A stretch of 5,284 nt of DNA from Chloroflexota bacterium. GTDB lineage: Bacteria; Chloroflexota; Limnocylindria; Limnocylindrales; CSP1-4. The DNA is taken from contig JAKAMV010000720.1 in assembly GCA_021812735.1 (NCBI GenBank), forward strand, positions 1-5,284. Reading direction: 5' to 3'. Positions 1 to 5,284 of the stretch are shown here, piece by piece. Both the position numbers and the translations under genes were made by a program. The notes beneath the pieces are model-generated. The model saw only the letters and a program-made list of their open reading frames with translations, had not been told where the DNA came from and made no database searches. Within the stretch, counting starts at the first letter, position 1. Each line of letters starts with the position of its first letter.

Positions 1-963
1 TGCCGTGGACCAGGGGGAGCCGGACGGCGCGGTCGTCGGCGCGGGAGAGGGGGACGGCGTGGCCGCGGGGGCCAGCTCGCCCCCCAGCAGTTGGGGGATC
101 GTGACGAACGTGTAGCCGCGGGCCCGGTACCAGGCAATGATCGAGGGCAGGGCCAGCGGGGTCTGGGCCGGGCCGGCGTGCATCAGGATGATCGAGCCGC
201 TCCGGCCGGTCTCTGCCCGGGCTGCGATCTGCGCGGCGCCGATGCCGGTCCAGTCGCGGGTGTCCACGTCCCACAGGATCGCACCCCGGAAGCCGACCGC
301 CGCCGCGTCGCGCAGCACCGCGGCGTTCCAGGCGCCGTAGGGCGGGCGGAACACCTCGAGCATCGGCACGCCGGTGATCCGCGCCATCGTCGTGCGGGCC
401 ACGGTGAGCTCGGCCTGCACCCGCCAGGCCGGGAGGGCGGTCAGGTCGGGGTGGTTGGTGGTGTGGTCGCCGATCGGGTAGCCTGCCGCCGCGATGGCCC
501 GCCACACCGCCGGGTCGTTGCGCGCGGCCGCCGCGTACGGGAAGAACGTGGCCGGGACGCGCTCCGCCTGGAGGACCGCGAAGATCTGCTTGGTCGCCGT
601 CACGCCCCACCCGTCGTCGAACGTGAGCGCCACGACGCGCCGCGTCCGCGGACCGTGGGAGAGGACGGGGATCGCGACGCCGGTGACCACCTGCTGCGCC
701 GGGTTACCCACGCTGTCGCCGCTCGGGACCGGCGCCGAGGCGTTCGGGGAGGCACTGGGGGCGGGCGCCGCCGACCCGGCGGCGGGCAGAGCGTCGGGGA
801 CGGGCGAGGGTGTCGCGGCGCTCGGCACCGGCGGTTCCGGGACGCCCGGCCTCGTCCAGGCGGCGGGCACCAGGAGGCCGAGACCGAGCGACGCGACGAG
901 CGCGATGGCGATCTGGACGGCGGCGGAGCGGGGGGTCGGGCGGTGCATGGTGCGCCCGCTCAT
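1..963 (-). CDS. Polysaccharide deacetylase (NodB domain), N-terminal 321 residues; gene continues past the left edge
   Basis: This predicted secreted or membrane-anchored metal-dependent carbohydrate esterase (CE4/NodB family) removes acetyl groups from N- or O-acetylated glycans, probably at the cell wall or an exopolysaccharide. The frame stays open from the ATG at 963 to base 1. Residues 1-13 contain three arginines. Residues 14-35 form one hydrophobic segment (signal peptide or anchor), and about 36-90 are an Ala/Pro/Ser-rich linker. The NodB domain spans about 108-293. Its motifs are complete: TFDDGW at 114-119 (D116 catalytic base, D117 metal ligand), HTTNH at 167-171 (H167 and H171 metal ligands), RPPYG at 206-210, DVDTRDW at 232-238 and LMHAG at 260-264 (catalytic H262). 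A second Pro/Ser/Thr-rich stretch begins near 299, so a tail or further domain may follow outside the window. GAGGG lies six bases before the ATG; an internal ATG at residue 6 is an alternative start. The family assignment is secure, but the substrate cannot be inferred. Confidence 0.93.
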   Translation of the reverse strand, partial: MSGRTMHRPTPRSAAVQIAIALVASLGLGLLVPAAWTRPGVPEPPVPSAATPSPVPDALPAAGSAAPAPSASPNASAPVPSGDSVGNPAQQVVTGVAIPVLSHGPRTRRVVALTFDDGWGVTATKQIFAVLQAERVPATFFPYAAAARNDPAVWRAIAAAGYPIGDHTTNHPDLTALPAWRVQAELTVARTTMARITGVPMLEVFRPPYGAWNAAVLRDAAAVGFRGAILWDVDTRDWTGIGAAQIAARAETGRSGSIILMHAGPAQTPLALPSIIAWYRARGYTFVTIPQLLGGELAPAATPSPSPAPTTAPSGSPWSTA

Positions 964-1081
964 CGTAGGCCCTCGCTCGCCGGGGCCCCGCCGGCGCGCC
1001 TCCCGGGCAAGGCGCGGTAGTCTTTCGGTGTACGGGACTATTTGGGTGCCGAACCGAGCACCGTCACCACAAGGACGCTGG
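964..1081. promoter_or_regulatory. Divergent intergenic region between the deacetylase and the exporter
   Basis: Both flanking genes are transcribed away from this 118-bp spacer, so it must hold both promoters unless transcription enters from elsewhere. I see no convincing -35/-10 pair on either strand. Two dyads stand out. CGGGGCCCCG at 981-990 is a perfect 10-bp palindrome. TAGTC at 1018-1022 pairs with GACTA at 1036-1040 across 13 bases, in the least GC-rich part of the spacer. The second could be an operator or overlap a promoter for either gene; this is inference only. Confidence 0.4.
1071..1075 (+). promoter_or_regulatory. Ribosome binding site that fixes the exporter start
   Basis: AAGGA ends six bases before the ATG at 1082. 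The reading frame is open far upstream (to about 494) because of high GC, but that extension runs antisense through the deacetylase coding region and is not plausible protein. The Shine-Dalgarno match, with the start of recognisable MFS sequence about 36 residues later, decides the start at 1082. Confidence 0.75.
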
Positions 1082-2899
1082 ATGGCCAGGACGCGACAGG
1101 CCGGGGGCGCCGCGACGAGCGGCACGGCAGGCAATCGGGGCGAGCGGCAGGGCAGGCCAGCGGCCGCGCGTCGCCACGACCCCAACTACAAGTGGGTCGC
1201 CCTGTCCAACACCACGCTGGGCGTGCTGATGTCGGCCATCGACGGTTCGATCGTGATCATCTCGCTGCCCGCCATCTTCACGGGCATCGGGATCAACCCG
1301 CTGGACCCGGGCAGCACCAGCTACCTGCTGTGGATCATGATGGGCTACCTGCTCGTCACCGCCGTGCTGGTCGTGGCCTTCGGCCGGCTGGGCGACATCT
1401 ACGGCCGGGTCCGCATGTACAACGGCGGGTTCGTCATCTTCACGCTCGGCTCGTTACTCCTGGCGGCCACGCCGTTCACCGGGTCGACGGGGGCGATCTG
1501 GATCATCGGGATGCGTCTGGTCCAGGGCGTCGGCGGGGCGTTCCTGTTCGCCAACTCGCAGGCCATCCTGACCGATGCGTTCCCGCCTGAGCAGCGCGGC
1601 CTTGCCTTCGGCATCAACGGCATCTCGTTCCTGGCCGGGCAGTTCGTGGGCCTCGTGGTGGGTGGGATCCTGGCCGCCATCAACTGGCGGCTGGTCTTCT
1701 TCGTGAGCGTGCCGGTGGGCCTGGTGGGCACCATCTGGGCATACCTGCGCCTCGAGGAGCTGGGAACGGCCACTCGTGCGCGGATCGACTGGCCCGGCAA
1801 CCTCACCTTCGCGGCGGGGCTGACCGTGCTCCTGATCGGCATCACGTACGGGATCCAGCCCTACGGCGGCGACAGCATGGGCTGGACCAACCCGTTCGTC
1901 CTGACGATGATCGCGGCGGGCCTCGTGCTGCTCGGCGTGTTCGTGTGGGTGGAGCAGCACACCGCCGAGCCGCTGTTCGACCTCGACCTGTTCCGCATTC
2001 GGGCGTTCAGCGCCGGCAACCTGGCCGGCTTCCTGTCGGCGCTCGGGCGCGGTGGCCTGTCGTTCATGCTGGTGATCTGGCTGCAGGGCATCTGGCTGCC
2101 GCTGCACGGCTACGACTTCGCCGACACGCCGCTCTGGGCGGGCATCTACATGCTCCCGCTGACCGTGGGCTCGCTGGTCTTCGGGCCGCTGTCGGGGTAC
2201 CTCTCCGACCGCTTCGGGGCGCGGCCGTTCGCCACGGGCGGCATGCTGCTGACCGCGGCCTCGTTCGTCGGCCTCATGCTGCTGCCGGTGAACTTCCCGT
2301 ACTGGGCGTTCGGCGGGCTGCTGCTCCTGAGCGGCCTGGCCGGCGGGCTGTTCTTCTCGCCCAACATGGCGGCCATCATGAACAGCGTGCCGGCCCGCCA
2401 GCGGGGGGCCGCCGCCGGGATGCGGGCCACGTTCCAGAACAGCGCCTCGGTGGTCTCGATCGGGCTCACCTTCACGCTCATGATCGAGGGCCTGTCCGCG
2501 CCGCTGCCCAAGGCGCTGAACCAGGGCCTGGTGGCACACGGCGTGCCCGCCGCGCTGGCGGCGCAGATCGCCCACCTGCCGCCCGTGTCGAGCCTGTTCG
2601 CCGCGCTCCTCGGCTTCAACCCGATGGCGACGCTGCTGCCGGCCTCGGTGCTCCACGCCCTGCCCGCCGGGCAGGCGGCCATCCTGACCGGCAAGGAGTT
2701 CTTCCCCGGGCTGATCGCCGCGCCGTTCGGACAGGGGCTGCTGGTGGTGTTCGTCGCGGCGGCGGCGATGTCGCTCGTGGCCGCGTGGGCCTCGTGGATG
2801 CGCGGGGGGCGCTACGTCCACGCGGAGGTGCCGGCCGCCGGGTCCTCCGCCGGGTCCTCCGCCGGGTCCTCCGCCGGCGAGGTCAGTACTCGCCTTTGA
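1082..2899 (+). CDS. MFS multidrug exporter, DHA2 (EmrB/QacA-like) 14-TM family
   Basis: This 605-residue inner-membrane protein is predicted to export drugs or other small hydrophobic compounds by proton antiport. A basic cytoplasmic tail (residues 1-36) precedes about 14 hydrophobic segments, roughly at 38-66, 80-100, 113-131, 137-158, 175-199, 203-222, 237-258, 270-290, 309-337, 350-374, 382-402, 407-430, 447-469 and 550-572. D54 sits in segment 1 in the context [10 protein letters not shown], matching the DHA2 signature. Motif A is clear after segment 2 (GRLGDIYGR, 101-109), with a degenerate copy in the second half ([10 protein letters not shown], 372-381). Segment 5 carries the motif C glycines, but GL (190-191) replaces the usual GP. 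A loop of about 80 residues (470-549), including [16 protein letters not shown] (499-514), separates the last two segments; from memory this is typical of a DHA2 subgroup common in actinobacteria. The C-terminus is a hydrophilic GSSA repeat. No regulator gene is adjacent, so substrate and inducer are unknown. Confidence 0.93.
   Translation: MARTRQAGGAATSGTAGNRGERQGRPAAARRHDPNYKWVALSNTTLGVLMSAIDGSIVIISLPAIFTGIGINPLDPGSTSYLLWIMMGYLLVTAVLVVAFGRLGDIYGRVRMYNGGFVIFTLGSLLLAATPFTGSTGAIWIIGMRLVQGVGGAFLFANSQAILTDAFPPEQRGLAFGINGISFLAGQFVGLVVGGILAAINWRLVFFVSVPVGLVGTIWAYLRLEELGTATRARIDWPGNLTFAAGLTVLLIGITYGIQPYGGDSMGWTNPFVLTMIAAGLVLLGVFVWVEQHTAEPLFDLDLFRIRAFSAGNLAGFLSALGRGGLSFMLVIWLQGIWLPLHGYDFADTPLWAGIYMLPLTVGSLVFGPLSGYLSDRFGARPFATGGMLLTAASFVGLMLLPVNFPYWAFGGLLLLSGLAGGLFFSPNMAAIMNSVPARQRGAAAGMRATFQNSASVVSIGLTFTLMIEGLSAPLPKALNQGLVAHGVPAALAAQIAHLPPVSSLFAALLGFNPMATLLPASVLHALPAGQAAILTGKEFFPGLIAAPFGQGLLVVFVAAAAMSLVAAWASWMRGGRYVHAEVPAAGSSAGSSAGSSAGEVSTRL
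2837..2877 (+). repeat. 12-bp in-frame minisatellite at the exporter 3' end
   Basis: Three identical copies of GCCGGGTCCTCC (2837-2848, 2849-2860, 2861-2872) are followed by the first five bases of a fourth. Because 12 is a multiple of three, each copy adds the residues AGSS to the cytoplasmic C-terminal tail, giving a run of GSSA units at residues 587-599. Copy-number changes by slippage would lengthen or shorten the tail without a frameshift. The array stops six bases before the stop codon of the convergent gene. Confidence 0.92.
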
Positions 2900-3344
2900 T
2901 CACGAAGAACGAGCCGCGGATCGTGCCGGCCAGCTTCGATTTCTGGCGCGCGAACTTGAACTTGGCGAGCTCGGCCGGGACGTCCATCCCTTCGGAGAGC
3001 TTGAACCCAACGGCTCGCTTGCCCGCGTCGTCGAGCGTGTACAGGACGTTGACCGACAGCCCGCTCTCGTAGAACACATAGGCCCACTTGATGTTCTCGA
3101 CCTGGAACACCGTCGCCTCCAGCGGGCGGGACGCGATCTCGATGCCGCGCTCGTCGCGCAGGATGCGGTGGACCCACTCGACGGTGTCGGCGGCCTCGGC
3201 CGCCGGCTCCACCGTGAAGTCGTGGCCGTACTTGTTCTTGAAGTAGCGGGCCTCGTTGGCCCGCAGCCCGGCCAGCGCGGCCGCGACCGGCGAGGACTCG
3301 ACACCCGTGGTCGAGACGCTGGTGAAGTCCACGATCGGGGACAT
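2883..3344 (-). CDS. Conserved-looking small protein of unknown function, 153 aa
   Basis: I do not recognise the family. The protein is soluble-looking, with no signal peptide or membrane segment. It reads as a mixed alpha/beta fold: likely helices around 17-38 (ending [12 protein letters not shown]) and 47-64 ([14 protein letters not shown]), then likely strands around 67-73, 76-93 ([16 protein letters not shown]), 96-103 and 110-116, and a basic C-terminus (128-150) with [10 protein letters not shown] and GSFFVIKG. Residue use is balanced with many aromatics and lysines, unlike the Arg/Pro/Ala-rich shadow frames around it, which supports a real gene. The start is well supported: AGGAG (3351-3355) ends six bases before the ATG. 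Its last 17 bases overlap the 3' end of the convergent exporter. It diverges from the DUF1015 gene across a long repeat-bearing region and appears to be a single-gene unit. Confidence 0.85.
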   Translation of the reverse strand: MSPIVDFTSVSTTGVESSPVAAALAGLRANEARYFKNKYGHDFTVEPAAEAADTVEWVHRILRDERGIEIASRPLEATVFQVENIKWAYVFYESGLSVNVLYTLDDAGKRAVGFKLSEGMDVPAELAKFKFARQKSKLAGTIRGSFFVIKGEY

Positions 3345-3350
3345 CAGACG

Positions 3351-3355
3351 CTCCT
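3351..3355 (-). promoter_or_regulatory. Strong Shine-Dalgarno for the 153-aa unknown gene
   Basis: On the minus strand AGGAG lies six bases before the ATG at 3344, the best ribosome binding site in the window. It sets the start of an otherwise unrecognised gene. A dyad, GGCCC-GGC-GGGCC, lies immediately upstream at 3357-3369 and may fold near the ribosome-binding region. Confidence 0.8.
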
Positions 3356-3449
3356 GTGGCCCGGCGGGCCGTGGTGCTCGGGCGCCGGGCCGGCTCGCTC
3401 GAGCGGGAGGGTACCGCGGAGGCGCCTACCCAGCCGGGCGTCGTGCTTC

Positions 3450-3485
3450 GCCGGTCGCCGCGTGCAAGCCGGTCGCCGCGTGCAA
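3450..3485. repeat. 18-bp direct repeat, two perfect copies (array A)
   Basis: GCCGGTCGCCGCGTGCAA occurs twice without interruption (3450-3467 and 3468-3485). The next five bases, GCCGG, begin a third copy, which then runs into array B. The period is 18 bp, the same as array B, although the sequences differ. Confidence 0.92.
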
Positions 3486-3493
3486 GCCGGCCG

Positions 3494-3565
3494 CTGACCG
3501 CTGGGCGGGCACTGACCGCTGGGCGGGCACTGACCGCCAGTCGGCCGCTGACCGCTGGGCGGGCA
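3494..3565. repeat. 18-bp tandem array, four units with the third diverged (array B)
   Basis: CTGACCGCTGGGCGGGCA occurs at 3494-3511, 3512-3529 and 3548-3565. The unit at 3530-3547 keeps the length and first eight bases (CTGACCGC) but diverges afterwards. The sequence just before the first and last units is also shared (CGGCCG at 3488-3493 and 3542-3547), suggesting a higher-order 54-bp period. The 17-bp core TGACCGCTGGGCGGGCA is an imperfect inverted repeat and closely matches the core of array C. Confidence 0.92.
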
Positions 3566-3601
3566 CTCCGTCGCACGACGCCCAGGTGCCGGGCAGATCG
3601 A

Positions 3602-3617
3602 TGCGCGTCGACGCGCA
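3602..3617. repeat. Perfect 16-bp palindrome between the two arrays
   Basis: TGCGCGTCGACGCGCA is a perfect inverted repeat with no central spacer. It lies in the 92 bp separating arrays B and C and is not part of either repeat unit. An uninterrupted dyad of this length suits a site for a dimeric DNA-binding protein better than an RNA hairpin, which would lack a loop. No binding protein can be named from the sequence. Confidence 0.6.
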
Positions 3618-3657
3618 ATCCGCCCCCGCGTGGGCATCGCCCATGACCCTCCGCGCG

Positions 3658-3737
3658 CCAGGTTGACCGCCCGGCGGGCACGTGTGCCAGGTTGACCGCC
3701 CGGCGGGCACGTGTGCAGGTTGACCGCCCGGCGGGCA
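3658..3737. repeat. 29-bp tandem array, two full units and a third partial (array C)
   Basis: Two identical 29-bp units (3658-3686 and 3687-3715) are followed by a third that has lost one C at its start and runs to 3737. Each unit contains the 17-bp core TGACCGCCCGGCGGGCA (3664-3680, 3693-3709, 3721-3737), an inverted repeat with arms of eight bases, one mismatch and a single central base. Each full unit also carries a second small dyad, GGCAC-GT-GTGCC (for example 3677-3688). The core differs from array B at only two central positions. Confidence 0.93.
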
Positions 3738-3820
3738 GCGGCGGGAGCCGGCCGGCGGCCCCGTCTCGACCCGCTGAGCCGGCCGCACCCCCACCCCGTG
3801 GCGCCGCCCATGGCAGCGCC

Positions 3821-3852
3821 AAACGTCCCGTAAACGATCTCGTTTCGGAAAC
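3821..3852. promoter_or_regulatory. Operator-like cluster of dyads upstream of the DUF1015 promoter
   Basis: AAACG occurs at 3821 and 3832, eleven bases apart (about one helical turn), and its reverse complement CGTTT at 3841-3845. Together they give the dyad AAACGA-TC-TCGTTT at 3832-3845. A second dyad, GTTTC-G-GAAAC, occupies 3842-3852. These lie directly upstream of the -35 hexamer in an AT-richer patch of otherwise GC-rich DNA, as expected for a transcription-factor site. The factor is unknown. Confidence 0.5.
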
Positions 3853-3854
3853 TG

Positions 3855-3882
3855 TTGACAGTCAACTTCTGGCCTCTATGAT
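3855..3882 (+). promoter_or_regulatory. Near-consensus sigma-70-type promoter giving a probable leaderless DUF1015 mRNA
   Basis: TTGACA at 3855-3860 is a perfect -35 hexamer. TATGAT at 3877-3882 differs from the -10 consensus at one base, and the spacer is 16 bp. Transcription would start about 6-9 bases past the -10, at roughly 3888-3891, so the A of the ATG at 3891 would be at or within a few bases of the 5' end. No Shine-Dalgarno precedes that ATG, consistent with leaderless translation. The -35 lies inside a perfect dyad, GTTGAC-A-GTCAAC (3854-3866), which could be an operator that blocks polymerase. Confidence 0.8.
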
Positions 3883-3890
3883 GCGGGCCA

Positions 3891-5153
3891 ATGAGCAGTC
3901 TGCGACCCTTCCGAGCGCTTCGACCCCAGCCCCACCAGGCGGCCGCCGTCTCGGCCGTCCCGTACGACGTGGTGAACGCGGTCGAGGCCGCGTCCCTAGC
4001 CCAGGGAAACCCGCTCAGCTACCTGCGCGTGTCCCGCGCGGAGATCGAGCTGCCCGCGGGCACCGAACCGTACGCCGATGCCGTCTACGCCACCGCGGCC
4101 GCCAACTTCGCGCGCCTGCGAGCCGCGGCGCCGCTCGTGGTCGAGGCCGCGCCCGCGCTCTACCTCTACCGCCTGCGCATGGGCGCCCACGTCCAGACCG
4201 GCATCGCCGCCACCTTCTCGGTGGAGGAGTACGAGCGCGACGTCATCGCGAAGCACGAGAAGACGCGCAAGGACAAGGAGGACGACCGCACCCGCCACAT
4301 CGTCGCGCTGCGAGCCCAGACTGGCCCCGTCTTCCTCACCTACCCGGCAGTCGCCTCGATCGACGCGCTCGTCGCCGCGGCCACCGACGGCCCGGCCGCC
4401 CGCGACCCGCTGTTCGACTTCGTGGCGCCCGACGGCGTCGCCCACACCGTGTGGCCCGTCACCGAGGCTGAGGCGGCGCAGCTCGTCGCGGCCTTCGGCG
4501 GCATTCCCAAGCTGTACATCGCCGATGGACACCACCGGGCCGCGAGCGCCATGCGCGCCCGCCACGCGATCGCCGAGGCGGGGACCGGCGCACAGGCCGA
4601 GGGCGCGTCCGGCGACGGCGAGACCGAGGCCGACTGGTTCCTGGCCGTGGCCTTCCCGCACGACCAGATGCAGATCCTGCCGTACCACCGGGTCGTGAGG
4701 GACCTCAACGGCCAGACCGCGTCCCAGCTGCTCCACGGCATCCGCGCGCGCGGCATCTCCGTCGAGCCGGGCACGGACACCCCCGCCGGCCCGGGCGAGG
4801 TCTCGATGTACCTCGCCGGCGCCTGGCACCGCCTGGTCCTCGCCCCCGCCGCGCCGAACGCGGCCCCCGCGGACCGCCTTGACGTCTCGCTCCTCCACGA
4901 CCAGATCCTGGCGCCGCTCCTGGGCGTCGGCGATCCCCGCACCGACAAGCGGATCGACTTCGTGGGCGGCATCCGCGGCCCCAAGGCCCTCGCGGGTGCC
5001 GTGGACGCCGGCACGGCGGCCGTCGCGTTCGCCATGCACCCCACGCAGATCGGGGACCTGATGGGCATCGCGGACGCGGGCGAGATCATGCCCCCCAAGT
5101 CCACCTGGTTCGAGCCCAAGCTTCGCGACGGGCTCCTCGTCCACCTGATCTAG
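3891..5153 (+). CDS. DUF1015 family protein (SerK-like, possible free-serine kinase)
   Basis: This complete 420-residue cytoplasmic protein is of usual DUF1015 length. Family landmarks run in order: an N-terminal PFRALRP (5-11), VPYDVV (23-28), NPLSYLRV (40-47), KHEKT (121-125), DDRTRH (131-136), TGPVFLTYP (144-152), the signature ADGHHRAASA (211-220), ILPYHRVV (262-269), RIDFVGG (354-360), MHPT (382-385) and MPPKSTWFEPK (400-410). The DGHHR block resembles the active region of ParB-like nucleotide-binding proteins. Members of this group have been linked to phosphorylation of free L-serine to phosphoserine; I recall this as a family-level proposal and cannot show it here. Residues 229-247 form a low-complexity Gly/Ala/Glu insert. 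The start rests on conserved sequence from residue 5 and an exactly placed promoter; the ATGs at 3878 and 3881 are out of frame. No serine-pathway gene is visible in the window, though a downstream gene may lie just beyond it. Confidence 0.93.
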   Translation: MSSLRPFRALRPQPHQAAAVSAVPYDVVNAVEAASLAQGNPLSYLRVSRAEIELPAGTEPYADAVYATAAANFARLRAAAPLVVEAAPALYLYRLRMGAHVQTGIAATFSVEEYERDVIAKHEKTRKDKEDDRTRHIVALRAQTGPVFLTYPAVASIDALVAAATDGPAARDPLFDFVAPDGVAHTVWPVTEAEAAQLVAAFGGIPKLYIADGHHRAASAMRARHAIAEAGTGAQAEGASGDGETEADWFLAVAFPHDQMQILPYHRVVRDLNGQTASQLLHGIRARGISVEPGTDTPAGPGEVSMYLAGAWHRLVLAPAAPNAAPADRLDVSLLHDQILAPLLGVGDPRTDKRIDFVGGIRGPKALAGAVDAGTAAVAFAMHPTQIGDLMGIADAGEIMPPKSTWFEPKLRDGLLVHLI

Positions 5154-5284
5154 CCCAGCGCCCTCTGCCGCCCGCCAGCGCCGACGCCGCCACCCCGCCC
5201 CCGCCCGCCCAGCCCGCCGAGCCCGGACGCGCCCCTGCGCCGGCCCGCGCGGACCCGGACCGCCCCCCCATCGCACGGAGAGCC
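5154..5284 (+). other. C-rich spacer ending in a ribosome-binding-site-like sequence at the window edge
   Basis: These 131 bases have no ATG and no plausible gene. The plus strand is strongly C-biased, with roughly twice as much C as G and almost no T. There is no hairpin followed by a T tract, so no intrinsic terminator for the DUF1015 gene is apparent. A C-rich, G-poor transcript is compatible with Rho loading, but this is speculative. GGAGAG at 5277-5282, close to the right edge, looks like a Shine-Dalgarno for a plus-strand gene whose start codon would lie just outside. Confidence 0.45.

Larger units (their letters stand above)
3345..3890. other. 546-bp divergent non-coding region rich in repeats and palindromes
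   Basis: I accept no gene here. Several frames are open on both strands, but their translations are low-complexity Arg/Pro/Ala/Gly sequence driven by the repeats. The left part (3345-3449) is plain GC-rich DNA with the palindrome CGCTCGAGCG at 3396-3405. The middle (3450-3737) holds the tandem arrays and a 16-bp palindrome, annotated separately. Positions 3738-3820 are GC-rich with nothing I can name. From 3821 the sequence becomes markedly AT-richer and carries dyads and a promoter for the DUF1015 gene. A promoter for the minus-strand unknown gene must also lie here, but I could not identify one. Confidence 0.7.

Noticed and set aside
91..1020. Long plus-strand open frame opposite the deacetylase
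   Set aside because: The translation is Arg/Gly-rich shadow sequence. The minus strand encodes all five NodB motifs.
494..1081. N-terminal extension of the exporter reading frame by about 196 residues
   Set aside because: It is antisense to the conserved NodB domain, has low-complexity composition, and a good ribosome binding site fixes the start at 1082.
2661..2673. Exact 13-bp palindrome TGCCCGCCGGGCA inside the exporter, resembling the intergenic core
   Set aside because: It encodes ordinary exporter residues (LPAGQ). Similar GC-rich palindromes arise readily in this sequence, for example TGCCCGCGGGCA at 4051-4062 within the DUF1015 gene.
3450..3737. CRISPR array
   Set aside because: The units are adjacent tandem repeats without unique spacers of constant length, and no cas gene is visible.
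3344..3865. Minus-strand open frame whose TGA overlaps the ATG of the 153-aa gene (TGATG), resembling translational coupling
   Set aside because: Its product is mostly repeat-derived Pro/Gly/Arg/Cys sequence, it has no recognisable domain, and it lies across the arrays and promoter dyads. The overlap is probably chance.
3996..5276. 426-residue minus-strand open frame opposite DUF1015
   Set aside because: It is an Arg/Gly/Val-rich shadow of a strongly conserved plus-strand gene.
5154..5284. Intrinsic terminator after the DUF1015 gene
   Set aside because: There is no stable hairpin followed by a T run; the spacer is almost free of T.

Overview
The window is a high-GC bacterial chromosomal segment with four protein genes, one of them cut by the left edge. 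The GC-rich codon use, a 14-segment DHA2 exporter with an actinobacterial-looking C-terminal third, and an apparently leaderless start on the last gene fit a high-GC actinobacterium best. A Chloroflexota or similar high-GC lineage cannot be excluded. There are no RNA genes, insertion sequences, CRISPR arrays or phage genes.

Layout from left to right. (1) Positions 1-963, minus strand: the N-terminal 321 residues of a membrane-anchored or secreted polysaccharide deacetylase (NodB domain), open at the left edge. (2) Positions 964-1081: a 118-bp divergent intergenic region. (3) Positions 1082-2899, plus: a 605-residue MFS multidrug exporter of the DHA2 (EmrB/QacA-like) type, ending in a small in-frame 12-bp minisatellite. 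(4) Positions 2883-3344, minus: a 153-residue soluble protein of unknown family, whose 3' end overlaps that of the exporter by 17 bp. (5) Positions 3345-3890: a 546-bp divergent non-coding region. It holds two 18-bp tandem arrays, a perfect 16-bp palindrome, a 29-bp tandem array, and an AT-richer promoter zone with several dyads. (6) Positions 3891-5153, plus: a complete DUF1015 protein with the signature DGHHR motif. (7) Positions 5154-5284: a C-rich spacer ending in a ribosome-binding-site-like sequence, so another plus-strand gene probably starts just beyond the edge.

The genes do not form one obvious pathway. The deacetylase and exporter share a divergent control region and both act at the cell envelope. 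The unknown gene and the DUF1015 gene share the repeat-rich divergent region. The most unusual part is that region: a related 17-bp imperfect inverted repeat recurs in two differently spaced arrays next to a near-consensus promoter that would give a leaderless DUF1015 transcript. I see no convincing evidence for a wholly new multi-gene system.
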